Numbered from the stretch's first letter, positions 26,853-38,055 are shown. The stretch is DNA of 64,000 nucleotides from Pseudomonas viciae (GCF_004786035.1 NZ_CP035088.1:2268001-2332000); one strand, 5' to 3'. Notes: generated from the letters alone by a model not told the origin. Program-made: numbers and translations.

Positions 26853-27992
26853 ATGTCGAAGTTTATTTGCAGGCTACTGGCGTGGTTATGCCTGTCATTC
26901 TGGGCGCAGGTCCAAGCCGCCAATACGGTTTCCTCCTCGACCGAGGCTTCGCTGGCGAGATCGACTGCTCCTTCGGTAGTGTTCCTCAATCCGGGGTATT
27001 CCACGGAGCCTTTCTGGGTCAGCTATACCGAATTCATGCAAGCGGCGGCAAGCGGGCTGGGCCTGCGGCTGCGCGTGGAATATGCCGAGCGCGATCCTCT
27101 GGCCATGATCCGCATGGCGCGCGAGGCGGTTACGGCGACTGACCGTCCGGACTATCTGGTGTTGGTCAATGAGCAGTATGTCGCCCCGCGAATCCTGCAA
27201 TTGGCCCAAGGCAGTGGGGTCAAGCTGTTCCTGGTGAACAACACGTTGACCAGCGATCAAAGCCGCCTGCTGACTGAGAATGGTGCCCCGCCTTCCGAGC
27301 TGCTCGGTAGCCTGGTGCCCAACGATGAACGCAGCGGCTACCTGATGCTCAAGGAGCTGTTGCGCCAACACGGGCCGCTGGCGCCTGGGCAGACCCTCGA
27401 CTTGCTGGCATTTTCCGGGAAAAAACTCACCCCTTCGGCGCAACTGCGCGAGAAAGGGCTGCTCCGGGCGCTGGCCGAGCACCCGCAGGTGCGTCTGCGC
27501 CAGTTGGTCTATGGCGAGTGGAACCGTGAACGGGCTTATGAGCAGGCGAGCCAGTTGGTCAAACGCTATCCGCAGACCGCGCTGGTCTGGTCCGCCAACG
27601 ATGAAATGGCCCTGGGCGCCATGCAAGCGTTCGAGGAGGCGGGGCGCCAGCCGGGAAAGGATGTGTTGTTCAGTGCGATGAACAGCTCCAGGCCGGCGCT
27701 TCAAGCACGTATCGATGGGCGCTTGAGCGTTCTGTTCACCGGGCATTTCAGCCTGGGGGGCTGGGCCATGGTCATGCTGCATGATCACGCTCTGGGCGTC
27801 GACCTCGCGCGCCATGGCGGCTACGACCAGCAGCTCGACCTGATGCAGTCCCTCGACCAGGCCCGGGCCCGTGCCTGGTTGAAGATGAATCCCGCCAAGG
27901 ACTATCGCCTGGACTTCAAGCGCTTCAGCCTGGTGTCCCACCCGGATGGCGAGCGCTATGCCTTCTCGCTCGATGGTCTGGGGCGTCGCTAG
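26853..27992 (+). CDS. Orphan periplasmic (ABC-type) substrate-binding protein
   Basis: 379 residues. A signal peptide (about residues 1-22, ending AQVQA) is followed by a type-1 periplasmic binding fold related to sugar/autoinducer binding proteins: VVFLNPGYSTEPFWVSYTEFM, NDERSGYLMLKELL and ALVWSANDEMALGAMQAFEE. No transporter genes are adjacent. Some such orphans deliver a ligand to a membrane sensor; others are lone scavengers. The ATG at 26853 begins the signal peptide. The ligand is unknown. Confidence 0.8.
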   Translation: MSKFICRLLAWLCLSFWAQVQAANTVSSSTEASLARSTAPSVVFLNPGYSTEPFWVSYTEFMQAAASGLGLRLRVEYAERDPLAMIRMAREAVTATDRPDYLVLVNEQYVAPRILQLAQGSGVKLFLVNNTLTSDQSRLLTENGAPPSELLGSLVPNDERSGYLMLKELLRQHGPLAPGQTLDLLAFSGKKLTPSAQLREKGLLRALAEHPQVRLRQLVYGEWNRERAYEQASQLVKRYPQTALVWSANDEMALGAMQAFEEAGRQPGKDVLFSAMNSSRPALQARIDGRLSVLFTGHFSLGGWAMVMLHDHALGVDLARHGGYDQQLDLMQSLDQARARAWLKMNPAKDYRLDFKRFSLVSHPDGERYAFSLDGLGRR

Positions 27993-28046
27993 CCTCAGTC
28001 CGGATTGCAGGCAAGCTGTCCATAATGATCTGTGGATACTGAGTGT

Positions 28047-28265
28047 TCACACACCCGCAAAGTACAACACCAAATTAACGATCCCATACAACGTCAACCC
28101 GAAAATCACCGTAAACAGGATGCCGAGGATCACGAAGTGACTCGGCTTTCCATGGGTAAAGTCCCGGGCGCGGTTTTTCCCGCTTTGCACGCCAAAGGCC
28201 GCCGCCCCCACGCTATGCAGCATTTGCCAGAGGGTTGGCGCCTTGTTTTCAGTTGGTTCGTCCAT
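28047..28265 (-). CDS. DUF2970 small membrane protein
   Basis: 72 residues with a C-terminal membrane helix (FVILGILFTVIFGLTLYGIVNLVLYF) after a soluble N-terminus of the DUF2970 type (LWQMLHSVGAAAFGVQSGKNRARDF). Its function is unknown. It is the last gene of the metH transcript, and its ribosome site lies inside a hairpin (28267-28302). Confidence 0.8.
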   Translation of the reverse strand: MDEPTENKAPTLWQMLHSVGAAAFGVQSGKNRARDFTHGKPSHFVILGILFTVIFGLTLYGIVNLVLYFAGV

Positions 28266-28266
28266 G

Positions 28267-28302
28267 ATGCTCTCCATACACAAGGTCGTGTGTGGAGAGC
28301 AT
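28267..28302 (-). other. Hairpin masking the DUF2970 ribosome site
   Basis: In RNA sense, ATGCTCTCCA pairs with TGGAGAGCAT, extended by ACAC/GTGT across one mismatch, around a six-base loop. The right arm contains GGAGAG, the probable ribosome site of the DUF2970 gene whose ATG follows two bases later. It lies 18 bases after the metH stop and has no U tract, so it is more likely a translational or processing signal than a terminator. Confidence 0.55.
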
Positions 28303-28319
28303 AGCCAATCTCTGCGAAC

Positions 28320-31300
28320 TTAGCTGTCGTAACCCAGGTTCGGCGACAGCCAGCGCTCGGTCACGCTCAGGTCCTGGCCCTTGCGGGCGGTGTAGCTCTG
28401 GACCTGGTCCTTGTCGATCTTGCCCACGGCGAAATACTGCGCCTGGGGGTGGGCGAAGTACCAGCCGCTGACCGCTGCCGCCGGGAACATGGCGTAGTGT
28501 TCGGTGAGGAACACGCCGCTGCGTCCGGCCTTCAGTTCGCTGGCCTCGGGGTCGAGCAGGCGGAACAGGGTGGCTTTCTCGGTGTGATCCGGGCAGGCCG
28601 GGTAGCCGGGAGCAGGGCGGATGCCGGTGTATTGCTCCTTGATCAGGGCGTCGTTGTCCAGGCTCTCGTCCTGGGCGTAGCCCCAATGTTCCTTGCGCAC
28701 CTGCTGGTGCAGCCATTCGGCGCAGGCCTCGGCCAGACGATCGGCCAGAGCCTTGACCATGATCGAGTTGTAATCGTCGCCAGCGTCCTGGTAGGCCTTG
28801 GCAACTTCTTCGGCGCCGATGCCGGCGGTGGTGATGAAACCGCCGACGTAGTCGGTCACGCCGCTGTCTTTGGGGGCAACGAAGTCGGCCAGGGAGAAGT
28901 TCGGCTTGCCGTCGGTCTTGATGATCTGCTGGCGCAGGTGATGCAGGCGCGCCAGCGGCTTGCCGTCGTTGCCGTAGACTTCCAGGTCGTCGTCATGCAC
29001 CTGGTTGGCCGGCCAGAAGCCAAACACGGCGCGAGCGCTGATGAGTTTCTCGTCGATCAGCTTGCGCAACATCGCCCGGGCATCGGCGTAGAGCGCGGTC
29101 GCGGCTTCGCCGACCACTTCGTCGGTGAGGATGCGCGGGAACTTGCCGGCCAGGTCCCAGGAAATGAAGAACGGGGTCCAGTCGATGTATTCGGCCAGGA
29201 CGTTGAGGTCGATGTTGTCCAACACCTTGGCACCGGTGAAGGTCGGCTTGACTGGCTGGTAGCTGCTCCAGTCGAACTGCGGCTTCTTGGCCACGGCGGC
29301 GGGGTAGCTCAGGCGCTCGGTGCGGGCACTGCGGTTGGCGGTGCGCTCGCGCACGTCCACGTATTCCAGGCGGGTCTTCTCGACGAACGCCGGCTTGAGT
29401 TCCTTGGACAACAACTGCGTCGCCACGCCCACGGCGCGGGAGGCGTCGGTAACGTAGATCACCGCGTCGTTGCTGTACTTGGGTTCGATCTTCACCGCCG
29501 TGTGGGCCTTGGACGTCGTTGCGCCGCCGATCATCAATGGCAGATGGAAATCCTGGCGCTGCATCTCGCGCGCCACATGCACCATCTCATCCAGGGACGG
29601 GGTGATCAGGCCGGACAGGCCAATGATGTCGCACTTCTGCTCCTTGGCCACCTGCAGGATCTTCTCCGCCGGCACCATCACGCCCAGGTCGACAATGTCG
29701 TAGCCGTTGCAACCGAGCACCACGCCGACGATGTTCTTGCCAATGTCATGGACGTCGCCCTTGACCGTAGCCATGAGGATCTTGCCCTTGGCCTCCGGCT
29801 TGTCGCCTTTTTCCGCCTCGATGAACGGAATCAAGTGGGCCACGGCCTGCTTCATCACCCGGGCGGATTTCACCACCTGGGGCAGGAACATTTTGCCGGC
29901 GCCGAACAGGTCGCCGACGATGTTCATGCCGGCCATCAGCGGGCCTTCGATGACTTCGATCGGACGGCTGAAGGACTGTCGCGACTCTTCGGTGTCTTCA
30001 ACGATGTGGGTGGTGATGCCCTTGACCAGCGCATGTTCCAGGCGCTTGTTCACTTCCCAGCCGCGCCACTCCTCGGTTTCCGCTTCCCTGACGCTGCCAT
30101 CGCCCTTGTACTTGTCGGCGATGGCGAGGAGGGCGTCGGTGCCTTCGGGGGTGCGGTTGAGGATTACGTCCTCCACGGCATCGCGCAGCTCCGCCGGGAT
30201 CTGGTCGTAGATCTCCAACTGGCCGGCGTTGACGATGCCCATGGTCAGGCCCGCGCGAATCGCATAGAGCAGGAACACCGAGTGAATCGCCTCGCGCACC
30301 GGGTTGTTGCCGCGGAACGAGAAGGACACGTTGGACACGCCACCGGAGGTCAGCGCGTAGGGCAGTTCGTCGCGGATGTAGGCGCAGGCGTTGATGAAGT
30401 CCACGGCATAGTTGTTGTGCTCTTCTATACCGGTGGCGACGGCGAAGATGTTCGGGTCGAAGATGATGTCTTCCGGTGGGAAGCCGACTTCGTTGACCAG
30501 GATGTCGTAGGAGCGCTTGCAGATTTCCTTCTTGCGCGCCTCGGTGTCGGCCTGGCCGGCTTCGTCGAAGGCCATCACCACCACGGCGGCGCCATAGCGC
30601 TTGCACAGTTTGGCGTGGTGGATGAACTGCTCGACGCCTTCCTTCATGCTGATGGAGTTGACGATGCCCTTGCCCTGGATGCACTTGAGGCCGGCTTCGA
30701 TCACTTCCCATTTCGAGGAGTCGATCATGATCGGTACGCGGGAGATGTCCGGTTCGCCGGCGATCAGATTGAGGAAGGTCACCATGGCCTTCTTCGAATC
30801 GAGCATGCCCTCGTCCATGTTGATGTCGATCACCTGGGCGCCGGCCTCGACCTGTTGCAGGGCCACTTCCAGGGCTTCGGTGTAGTTGTCCTCGCGGATC
30901 AGCCGGGCGAACTTGGCGGAACCGGTGATGTTGGTCCGCTCGCCGACGTTGACGAACAGGGAGCTGCGATCGATGGTGAACGGTTCCAGGCCCGACAGGC
31001 GGCAAGCCCGAGGGATATCCGGAATCTGCCGCGGTGCGTAACCGGCCACGGCCTTGGCGATGGCTTCGATATGCGCCGGGGTGGTGCCGCAGCAGCCGCC
31101 GACGATGTTCAGGAAACCGCTTTGGGCGAATTCTTCGATGACCTTGGCGGTCTCGACCGGCAACTCGTCGTATTCACCGAATTCGTTGGGCAGGCCGGCG
31201 TTCGGGTGCGCTGATACGTGGGTGCTGGCCTTGTTCGACAACTCTTCCAGGTATGGGCGCAGCTCGCTGGCACCGAGGGCGCAGTTCAAGCCCACGGAGA

Positions 31301-32030
31301 TCGGCTTGGCGTGGGCCACGGAGTTCCAGAAGGCTTCGGTGGTCTGGCCGGACAGGGTACGGCCGGATGCATCGGTGATGGTGCCGGAGATCATGATCGG
31401 CAGTTCGACGCCCAGCTCTTCATAAACCCCTTGTACGGCGAAAATCGCCGCCTTGGCGTTGAGCGTATCGAAAATGGTTTCGATCAGGATCAGGTCGGCA
31501 CCGCCTTCGATCAGGCCCTTGGTGGCCTCGGTGTAGTTCTCCACCAGTTCGTCGAAGGTCACGTTGCGGTAGCCGGGGTTGTTGACGTCCGGCGACAGCG
31601 AGCAGGTGCGGCTGGTCGGGCCGAGCACGCCGGCGACGAAGCGCGGCTTGTCCGGGGTTTCCAGGGTCTTGGCGTCGGCCACTTTACGGGCCAGGCGCGC
31701 GCCTTCCAGATTCAACTCATAGGCAAGCGCCTGCATGCCGTAGTCGGCCTGGGACACCTGGGTGGCGTTGAAGGTGTTGGTTTCCAGGATGTCGGCACCG
31801 GCATCCAGGTAGGCTTTTTCGATGGCGCCGATTACGTCAGGGCGGCTCAGCACCAGCAAGTCGTTGTTGCCCTTGACGTCACTCGGCCAGTCGGCGAAAC
31901 GCTTGCCGCGGTAGTCCTGCTCCTCCAGCTTGTAGCTCTGGATCATCGTGCCCATGCCGCCGTCGAGGATCAGGATGCGCTCCTTGAGGGCTTGCTGGAG
32001 AAGATAAAGGCGAGCGCTGCGATCGGACAT
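28320..32030 (-). CDS. metH: Cobalamin-dependent methionine synthase
   Basis: 1236-residue enzyme moving a methyl group from methyl-tetrahydrofolate to homocysteine through cobalamin. All four modules are present. The homocysteine domain (about 1-350) has the zinc Cys pair in [10 protein letters not shown]. The folate domain (about 360-640) starts with [16 protein letters not shown]. The B12 domain (about 660-900) has the cobalt-ligand His in [11 protein letters not shown] and [11 protein letters not shown]. The C-terminal activation domain completes it. The length is normal. Cobalamin synthesis genes follow about 3 kb further on. Confidence 0.97.
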   Translation of the reverse strand: MSDRSARLYLLQQALKERILILDGGMGTMIQSYKLEEQDYRGKRFADWPSDVKGNNDLLVLSRPDVIGAIEKAYLDAGADILETNTFNATQVSQADYGMQALAYELNLEGARLARKVADAKTLETPDKPRFVAGVLGPTSRTCSLSPDVNNPGYRNVTFDELVENYTEATKGLIEGGADLILIETIFDTLNAKAAIFAVQGVYEELGVELPIMISGTITDASGRTLSGQTTEAFWNSVAHAKPISVGLNCALGASELRPYLEELSNKASTHVSAHPNAGLPNEFGEYDELPVETAKVIEEFAQSGFLNIVGGCCGTTPAHIEAIAKAVAGYAPRQIPDIPRACRLSGLEPFTIDRSSLFVNVGERTNITGSAKFARLIREDNYTEALEVALQQVEAGAQVIDINMDEGMLDSKKAMVTFLNLIAGEPDISRVPIMIDSSKWEVIEAGLKCIQGKGIVNSISMKEGVEQFIHHAKLCKRYGAAVVVMAFDEAGQADTEARKKEICKRSYDILVNEVGFPPEDIIFDPNIFAVATGIEEHNNYAVDFINACAYIRDELPYALTSGGVSNVSFSFRGNNPVREAIHSVFLLYAIRAGLTMGIVNAGQLEIYDQIPAELRDAVEDVILNRTPEGTDALLAIADKYKGDGSVREAETEEWRGWEVNKRLEHALVKGITTHIVEDTEESRQSFSRPIEVIEGPLMAGMNIVGDLFGAGKMFLPQVVKSARVMKQAVAHLIPFIEAEKGDKPEAKGKILMATVKGDVHDIGKNIVGVVLGCNGYDIVDLGVMVPAEKILQVAKEQKCDIIGLSGLITPSLDEMVHVAREMQRQDFHLPLMIGGATTSKAHTAVKIEPKYSNDAVIYVTDASRAVGVATQLLSKELKPAFVEKTRLEYVDVRERTANRSARTERLSYPAAVAKKPQFDWSSYQPVKPTFTGAKVLDNIDLNVLAEYIDWTPFFISWDLAGKFPRILTDEVVGEAATALYADARAMLRKLIDEKLISARAVFGFWPANQVHDDDLEVYGNDGKPLARLHHLRQQIIKTDGKPNFSLADFVAPKDSGVTDYVGGFITTAGIGAEEVAKAYQDAGDDYNSIMVKALADRLAEACAEWLHQQVRKEHWGYAQDESLDNDALIKEQYTGIRPAPGYPACPDHTEKATLFRLLDPEASELKAGRSGVFLTEHYAMFPAAAVSGWYFAHPQAQYFAVGKIDKDQVQSYTARKGQDLSVTERWLSPNLGYDS

Positions 32031-32186
32031 AGGACTACCTGGAAAAAAAGACCATTACGAAGGCCGGGATGATAGCAAACCTGTGCAGGATTTGATCATG
32101 GTGGGCTTTTGCATGAATATCGCTCATGTTTGCAAGGCGATGCTGGCCCGGTAGAATCGCCGGATTATCTCTTAGGGACCCGAGAC

Positions 32187-34478
32187 ATGCCGTATCGCGT
32201 TTTCTTCGGCAGTCTGTTGCTGCTGTTGTCTTTTACCGCAGTGGCAAAGGATTCCGCTCCAGCGCTTTCCTACACCCGTGACATCCAGCCGATCTTCACG
32301 CAAAAGTGCGTGGCTTGCCATGCGTGCTACGACTCCGCCTGCCAGTTGAACCTGGGCAGTGGCGAAGGCGCGGCCCGCGGCGCGACCAAGCTATCGGTAT
32401 ACGACGGCGAGCGCCGCCAGGCCGCCGACCCGACCCGTTTGTTCTATGACGCCTCTGGCCCGCAGGCCTGGCAGCGCAAGGGTTTCTATTCGGTGCTCGA
32501 CGCCCAGGGCAGCCAGGCCGCGCTAATGGCACGGATGCTGGAACTGGGGCATCGCACGCCGTTGCAGCCTAACGCCAAGCTGCCGGAGGAAATCGTGCTG
32601 GGCCTGAACCGTGAGAACAGTTGCGCGATGCCCGGGCAATTCGACGAATACGCCGCCGCGCACCCCAAGGAAGGTATGCCCCTGGCCGTTACCGGCCTGA
32701 CCGACCAGCAATACCAGACGTTGCAGCGCTGGCTGGCGGCTGGCGCACCCATCGATCAGCAGGCCCTGGCGCCGAGTGCCGCCGAAGCCTTGCAGGTGGT
32801 GCAGTGGGAGAATCTGCTTAATGCCCCAGGTGCCCGGGAAAGCCTGGTGGGCCGCTGGTTGTTTGAGCACTGGTTTCTGGCACACATCTATTTCAAGGAT
32901 GGCGAGTCGGGGCATTTCTTCCAGTGGGTGCGTTCGCGCACGCCCACCGGTCAGCCCATCGACCTGATCAACACCCGTCGCCCGAACGACGACCCTGGCA
33001 CCCGGGTGTATTACCGGCTCTGGCCGGTGCAAGGGGTGATCGTGCACAAGACCCACATCACCTATGGCTTGAGCGCGGCGAAAATGGCGCGGATCAAGAG
33101 TCTGTTCTACAGCGGCAAATGGCAGGTCACGGCATTGCCGGGCTATGGGCCGGAACGCCGGGCCAACCCGTTTTCCACCTTCGAAGCGATCCCCGCCCAG
33201 GCCCGCTATCAGTTCATGCTCGATAACGCCGAGTATTTTGTGCGCACGTTCATCCGCGGCCCGGTATGTCGGGGCCAGATCGCCACCGACGTGATCCGCG
33301 ATAATTTCTGGGCGCTGTTCCAGGCCCCCGAACATGACCTGTACATCACTGACCCGAACTACCGCGGCCAGGCCACGCCGTTGCTGGCGATGCCGGGGCA
33401 GAACGACGATGTGGGCAGTGTCCTCAGTCTCTGGCTCGACTACCGGGACAAACGTAACGAATATGAAGCCTTGCGCCGCGACAATTACGCCGAGGTACCC
33501 GCGCCGAGCTGGTCGACGCTGTGGGCCGGCAACGACAATGCGTTGCTGAGTATTTTTCGCAACTTCGACAGTGCTTCGGTCACCAAGGGCTTGATCGGCG
33601 AAGTGCCGCAGACGATGTGGTTGTTCGACTTTCCGTTGCTGGAGCGCACCTATTACCAGTTGGCGGTGAATTTCGACGTGTTCGGCAACGTCTCCCATCA
33701 GGCCCAGACCCGGCTGTACTTCGACTTGATACGCAATGGCGCGGAGCAGAATTTCCTGCGCCTGATGCCGGCTGACTCCCGGGAAGGTTATCTCGACGAT
33801 TGGTATCAGGCCGGTGGCAAATTCAAGATGTGGCTCGATTACGAGTCCATCGACGATGACAAGCCGACCGCGCTCAAGCTGGACGAACACGACCCCAAGC
33901 GCGATTTCGCCCAGCAATTGCTGGCCCGTTATGGCGAACTGAACGCGCGCCCCGATCCAATCAACCGCTGTGAAGGGGCTTACTGTTCACGGCCCAATAT
34001 CGACCCGACCTTGCAGAACGCCGAACAGGCTCTCAGTCGGCTGGTGTCGCGCCCGGCGGCGGGGCTCAGCGTGATCAATCAGTTGCCCGAAGCGACCATG
34101 CTGCGAATCGAAACCGCCAGCGGTCAGCGTGAGGTCTACAGCCTGCTGCGCAACCGGGCCCACAGTAACGTGGCGTTTCTGTTGGGGGAGGAACTGCGCT
34201 ACCAGCCGGGGCTCGATACGTTGACGGTGTACCCGGGCTTGCTCAGTAGCTACCCGAACTTCATCTTCAACATCCCGGCCGAGCAAGTGCCAGCGTTTGT
34301 CGATGCAATGGAGCGTGCCTCGGATGCCCAGGCTTTCGAGCGGATCGTCGAGCGCTGGGGGATTCGTCGCAGCCACCCGCAGTTCTGGGAATACTTCCAC
34401 GACTTGAGCCAGTACATCCGCGAGACCGAGCCCCTGGAGGCCGGTGTGCTGGACATGAATCGCTACCAGAACCTCTGA
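32187..34478 (+). CDS. cti: Fatty-acid cis/trans isomerase
   Basis: 763-residue periplasmic enzyme that converts cis- to trans-unsaturated phospholipid acyl chains, an envelope-stress response of Pseudomonas to solvents and heat. A signal peptide (LLLLLSFTAVA, cleaved about residue 20) precedes a cytochrome-c-type heme site, Cys41-x-x-Cys44-His45. ISHPxxx-type motifs and family-typical stretches such as LFEHWFLAHIYF and WLDYRDKRNEYEALR follow. The start at 32187 opens the signal peptide. It is divergent from metH. Confidence 0.93.
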   Translation: MPYRVFFGSLLLLLSFTAVAKDSAPALSYTRDIQPIFTQKCVACHACYDSACQLNLGSGEGAARGATKLSVYDGERRQAADPTRLFYDASGPQAWQRKGFYSVLDAQGSQAALMARMLELGHRTPLQPNAKLPEEIVLGLNRENSCAMPGQFDEYAAAHPKEGMPLAVTGLTDQQYQTLQRWLAAGAPIDQQALAPSAAEALQVVQWENLLNAPGARESLVGRWLFEHWFLAHIYFKDGESGHFFQWVRSRTPTGQPIDLINTRRPNDDPGTRVYYRLWPVQGVIVHKTHITYGLSAAKMARIKSLFYSGKWQVTALPGYGPERRANPFSTFEAIPAQARYQFMLDNAEYFVRTFIRGPVCRGQIATDVIRDNFWALFQAPEHDLYITDPNYRGQATPLLAMPGQNDDVGSVLSLWLDYRDKRNEYEALRRDNYAEVPAPSWSTLWAGNDNALLSIFRNFDSASVTKGLIGEVPQTMWLFDFPLLERTYYQLAVNFDVFGNVSHQAQTRLYFDLIRNGAEQNFLRLMPADSREGYLDDWYQAGGKFKMWLDYESIDDDKPTALKLDEHDPKRDFAQQLLARYGELNARPDPINRCEGAYCSRPNIDPTLQNAEQALSRLVSRPAAGLSVINQLPEATMLRIETASGQREVYSLLRNRAHSNVAFLLGEELRYQPGLDTLTVYPGLLSSYPNFIFNIPAEQVPAFVDAMERASDAQAFERIVERWGIRRSHPQFWEYFHDLSQYIRETEPLEAGVLDMNRYQNL

Positions 34479-34497
34479 TCGACATGCCCGGCGGTGA

Positions 34498-35178
<681 letters not shown>

Positions 35179-35201
35179 TAGGTGTTCGCTGCGGATATAA
35201 G

Positions 35202-35229
35202 AAACGGTGCCCGTGAGCACCGTTTTTTA
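35202..35229 (+). terminator. Rho-independent terminator after nfuA
   Basis: AAACGGTGC and GCACCGTTT form a stem with a CCGTGA loop region, ending in TTTTTT. It follows the nfuA stop by 23 bases. Confidence 0.9.
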
Positions 35230-35254
35230 TGGGCGCAGATCCGACCGCCGCCAA

Positions 35255-35353
35255 TCCCTGTGGGAGCGAGCTTGCTCGCGAAGGCGTCGGCACATTCAAC
35301 ATCACCGCTGGCTGATCCACCGCTATCGCGAGCAAGCTCGCTCCCACAGGGGA
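35255..35353. repeat. REPIN (paired inverted REP elements)
   Basis: CCCTGTGGGAGCGAGCTTGCTCGCG and its complement flank about 50 unrelated bases, in the gap between nfuA and cobM. Confidence 0.85.
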
Positions 35354-35378
35354 TCCCGGTTGGCTCTCGCTGATTGAG

Positions 35379-36125
35379 TCAGGGCCTGTAGAGATGCGCA
35401 TGCCCGGCGCGATACAGCGACGATTCGCTGAACACATCATTACCCAGCACACGCCCCACCAGAATCAGCGCCGTTCGGCGAAAGCCCTTGGCCTGTACCT
35501 TGGCGGCGATATCGGCCAGGGTGCCCACGACCCAATCCTGATCCGGCCAGGTGGCCCGGTGAATCACGGCGATCGGGCAATCCGCGCCGTAATGGGGCAG
35601 CAGTTCGCTGATGATTTTCTCCAGATGATTGACCCCCAGGTGAATCGCCATGGTCGCCCCGTGCTGTGCCAGGCTGCTCAGTTCCTCACCCGCAGGCATC
35701 GCGGTTTTGTCTGCGTAACGGGTGAGAATCACGCTTTGGGACACGTCCGGCAAGGTTAGTTCCGCACCCAGCAGGGCGGCGCAGGCTGAGGTTGCGGTCA
35801 CGCCCGGAATGATCTCGAACGGGATCTCCAATTCCCGCAGGCAACGAATCTGCTCGCCGATGGCGCCGTACAGGCTTGGGTCGCCGGAGTGTACCCGGGC
35901 CACGTCCTGGCCTTTGTGGTGTGCGGTTTTGATCAGCTCGATGATTTGTTCCAGGTGCAGCTCGGCGCTGTTGATCACCTGTTCGGCGTGATGGCCCTCA
36001 AGCACGGCCGTCGGCACCAGAGAGCCGGCGTAGATGATCACCGCGCAACTGCGGATCAGCCGCTGGCCTTTGACGGTGATGAGTTCCGGGTCGCCGGGGC
36101 CGGCGCCGATGAAGTAAACGGTCAT
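35379..36125 (-). CDS. cobM: Precorrin-4 C11-methyltransferase
   Basis: 248-residue SAM-dependent methyltransferase of aerobic cobalamin synthesis (precorrin-4 to precorrin-5). The family N-terminus VYFIGAGPGDPELIT binds SAM. VHSGDPSLYGAIGEQ and PGVTATSACAALLG are typical of the CobM/CbiF clan. It lies downstream of cobE, cbtA and cbtB on the same strand, with a 77-base gap from cobE, and is probably under the upstream cobalamin riboswitch. Confidence 0.95.
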   Translation of the reverse strand: MTVYFIGAGPGDPELITVKGQRLIRSCAVIIYAGSLVPTAVLEGHHAEQVINSAELHLEQIIELIKTAHHKGQDVARVHSGDPSLYGAIGEQIRCLRELEIPFEIIPGVTATSACAALLGAELTLPDVSQSVILTRYADKTAMPAGEELSSLAQHGATMAIHLGVNHLEKIISELLPHYGADCPIAVIHRATWPDQDWVVGTLADIAAKVQAKGFRRTALILVGRVLGNDVFSESSLYRAGHAHLYRP

Positions 36126-36202
36126 GACCGGCTCCTGTGAAAGATGGGTGAGCGTCGCCCAGATGAAGATCGCTCATGATCCTGAGTGCGGATTATCGGG
36201 AT

Positions 36203-36607
36203 TTACAAGGCGAGCGCCAATGCCAAGGTGCTCATGGGACCGCTCAGGCGAGGAATCAGCAGCGTTGCAGGCGTCGTGCCCAGCTTGTCGGCCAGGGCCA
36301 GGGCGGCACTTTCGGCGACGCCGTAGCAACCCGTGCGTTCGAAAGCGATCTCGGAGCGGTGACTGAGCCGCTCCCGATAATCGGCCAACTGCTCGGCGCT
36401 GAAGCAAGTCAGCGGCAGCGCCAGTTGTTCGGCCAGTTCCAGCAGGCCCGGTTCGTCACGCTTGAGGTCGATACTGGCCAGGGCCCGCACCTGATCAAGC
36501 GCAATACCGTGGGCCAGCAACGCCTGATCGAGCAATGCCCGTAACGTGCTGGCCAGGCAGCCGCGCTGGCAGCCGAGGCCGACCACCAGGATCGGCCCGC
36601 TGTTCAT
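36203..36607 (-). CDS. cobE: CobE/CbiG-C-type cobalamin biosynthesis protein
   Basis: 134 residues, CobE (CbiG C-terminal domain-like). VVGLGCQRGC at the N-terminus and CYGVAESAALAL near the end are the family signatures. In Pseudomonas, CobE is needed for full cobalamin synthesis; its exact chemistry is not settled. It overlaps cbtA by four bases, so it is translationally coupled. Confidence 0.9.
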   Translation of the reverse strand: MNSGPILVVGLGCQRGCLASTLRALLDQALLAHGIALDQVRALASIDLKRDEPGLLELAEQLALPLTCFSAEQLADYRERLSHRSEIAFERTGCYGVAESAALALADKLGTTPATLLIPRLSGPMSTLALALAL

Positions 36608-37299
36608 GCGTCGTGCTGGGCTTGACCGTCACGGCGAAACAGCCAGGCGCTGATCAGGCCGAGGGCCAGCCAGAACGCGACGTTGGTCACTTGCGAGGCG
36701 ATCTTGAATTGGCTTTCCAGCGCTTCGGGCGCCAGCATCGAGTGAACTTCCGGCTGCGGTGCGCCGATGACATGAGGCACCAGCAACGTCGCCACGCCCA
36801 GCAGCTTGAGCAGCCAATGTCTGCCGAAGGCGATCAGGGCGATGCCCACCGCCGTGGACGCTGCGGTGCCAATCCACCACATCTGCCGCTGGGCCAGGTC
36901 GGCTGCTGCGGTGCCGGGCAGTTCCGGTGGCAGGCCGAGGGTCGGCGCCAGAACGAAAGTGGCATAACCGGCCAGGCCCCAAAGCAGGCCCTGGGAGGTG
37001 CGAGTCGGTGCGCGCAAGGTGTACAGGCCCGCCAGCATCAGGGCGAAACCCACCGCCACCACCAGGTTACCGCCGGTGGTAGACAGCACGCGCTGCCAGC
37101 CATCCTCCGGTTCCCAGGCCTCGGCATCATGGGTGTGAGCGGCTCCATTGGCGTGCTCATGAACCTCGGCGGCCGGGGCTTTCTCATAGGTTTCGGCTTG
37201 CAGAATCAGCGGCGACACCCAGAAACTTTGCAGGAGGGTCAGCAGCAGGGCGGCCAGCAAGCCGCTGAAACCGGCGGTCTGCGCGATACGCTTGATCAT
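36604..37299 (-). CDS. cbtA: Cobalt transporter subunit CbtA
   Basis: 231-residue membrane protein with about five helices and a His-rich extracytoplasmic loop (HEHANGAAHTHD), consistent with cobalt capture. It forms a cobalt importer with the small CbtB subunit. The start at 37299 is the ATG before MIKRIAQTAGF. It overlaps cobE and follows cbtB by 11 bases. Confidence 0.9.
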   Translation of the reverse strand: MIKRIAQTAGFSGLLAALLLTLLQSFWVSPLILQAETYEKAPAAEVHEHANGAAHTHDAEAWEPEDGWQRVLSTTGGNLVVAVGFALMLAGLYTLRAPTRTSQGLLWGLAGYATFVLAPTLGLPPELPGTAAADLAQRQMWWIGTAASTAVGIALIAFGRHWLLKLLGVATLLVPHVIGAPQPEVHSMLAPEALESQFKIASQVTNVAFWLALGLISAWLFRRDGQAQHDA

Positions 37300-37310
37300 G
37301 TCGTCAGGTC

Positions 37311-37499
37311 TCAATGGCACGGGAAGGCGGCGCTGTGGCGGGTGTCGTGGGCCGCGTTGTGTACGGCTTCGATGTGGGAGAAACCGGCGAAATAGACCAG
37401 GCCGGCGCCCAGGATCGAGGCGAAGATCGCAGCGCTCAGGCGTTGGCTCAAGGTGGTGGTGCTGCTGGCGGTGCGGGCGGTGCTGCTGATGGTCGACAT
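37311..37499 (-). CDS. cbtB: Cobalt transporter subunit CbtB
   Basis: 62 residues: one membrane helix (LSAAIFASILGAGLVYFAGF) followed by a His-rich tail (HIEAVHNAAHDTRHSAAFPCH) that may bind cobalt. A GAGGGA ribosome site precedes the ATG. It is the first gene after the riboswitch and begins the minus-strand cobalamin/cobalt operon. Confidence 0.92.
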   Translation of the reverse strand: MSTISSTARTASSTTTLSQRLSAAIFASILGAGLVYFAGFSHIEAVHNAAHDTRHSAAFPCH

Positions 37500-37612
37500 G
37501 GCGCTTCCCTCTGTTCTTGTTCAGTGGGTGATTCGAGCGCAATGAAACCCCGGGCGCAAGCCCGCCAAGGTTCGAACAGCGCCCGCCCACCGCGGGTTTG
37601 TTGATGCTTGAG

Positions 37613-37808
37613 TCATGGGCCGGTCTCCGGGCTTGCGAGGGGCCGGGCTTGTGCCTGGCCTGCAAGCGTCACCTTCCCATGTCGACAGACACAGTGGTTC
37701 AGACGCTTCGCTCGCTTACCGTTGCGGGGGCAGCACCGGACTGACGTGGCCTTGAAGTAAAGCACACGATTCACCGGTTTCCCGTTTCACCCTGTGAAGG
37801 GCACCCGT
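37613..37808 (-). ncRNA. Cobalamin riboswitch upstream of cbtB
   Basis: In minus-strand sense, the core reads GGTGCTGCCCCCGCAACGG, then CACTG..., then GGGAAGGTGACGCTTGCA, ending in the B12 box GCCCGGAGACCGGCC. These are the conserved pieces of the AdoCbl class. It lies in the 5' leader of cbtB-cbtA-cobE-cobM, so it should switch the operon off when B12 is plentiful. Confidence 0.92.
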
Positions 37809-37888
37809 AACTAGGCGCACAGGAGAGCATGGGCGAGGGCGGGGCGTCAATTGGCATGGGGTTTCAGGCTGGCACCGAGTCGCGCCCA

Positions 37889-37981
37889 ATCGCGAGCAAG
37901 CTCGCTCCCACAGGGAACTTGTGGTGATCGTTATTTCTATGTACGCCAGCAACCAACGTGGGAGCGAGCTTGCTCGCGATG
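37889..37981. repeat. REPIN between the two riboswitches
   Basis: ATCGCGAGCAAGCTCGCTCCCAC and its complement flank about 45 bases, placed between the two divergent riboswitch leaders. Confidence 0.85.
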
Positions 37982-38055
37982 ACGGTGGCAAGGCCACCAC
38001 AGAACTTACCTGCGGACATTGACCCGCCCCCACACCCTGCGTAGCCTTGCGCCTT

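Noticed and set aside
28449..31214. 921-codon plus-strand open frame opposite metH
   Set aside because: It is an antisense shadow of metH; no motif or ribosome site supports it.
32031..32186. Possible SAM or cobalamin riboswitch upstream of metH
   Set aside because: None of the conserved core segments could be found in this short gap.
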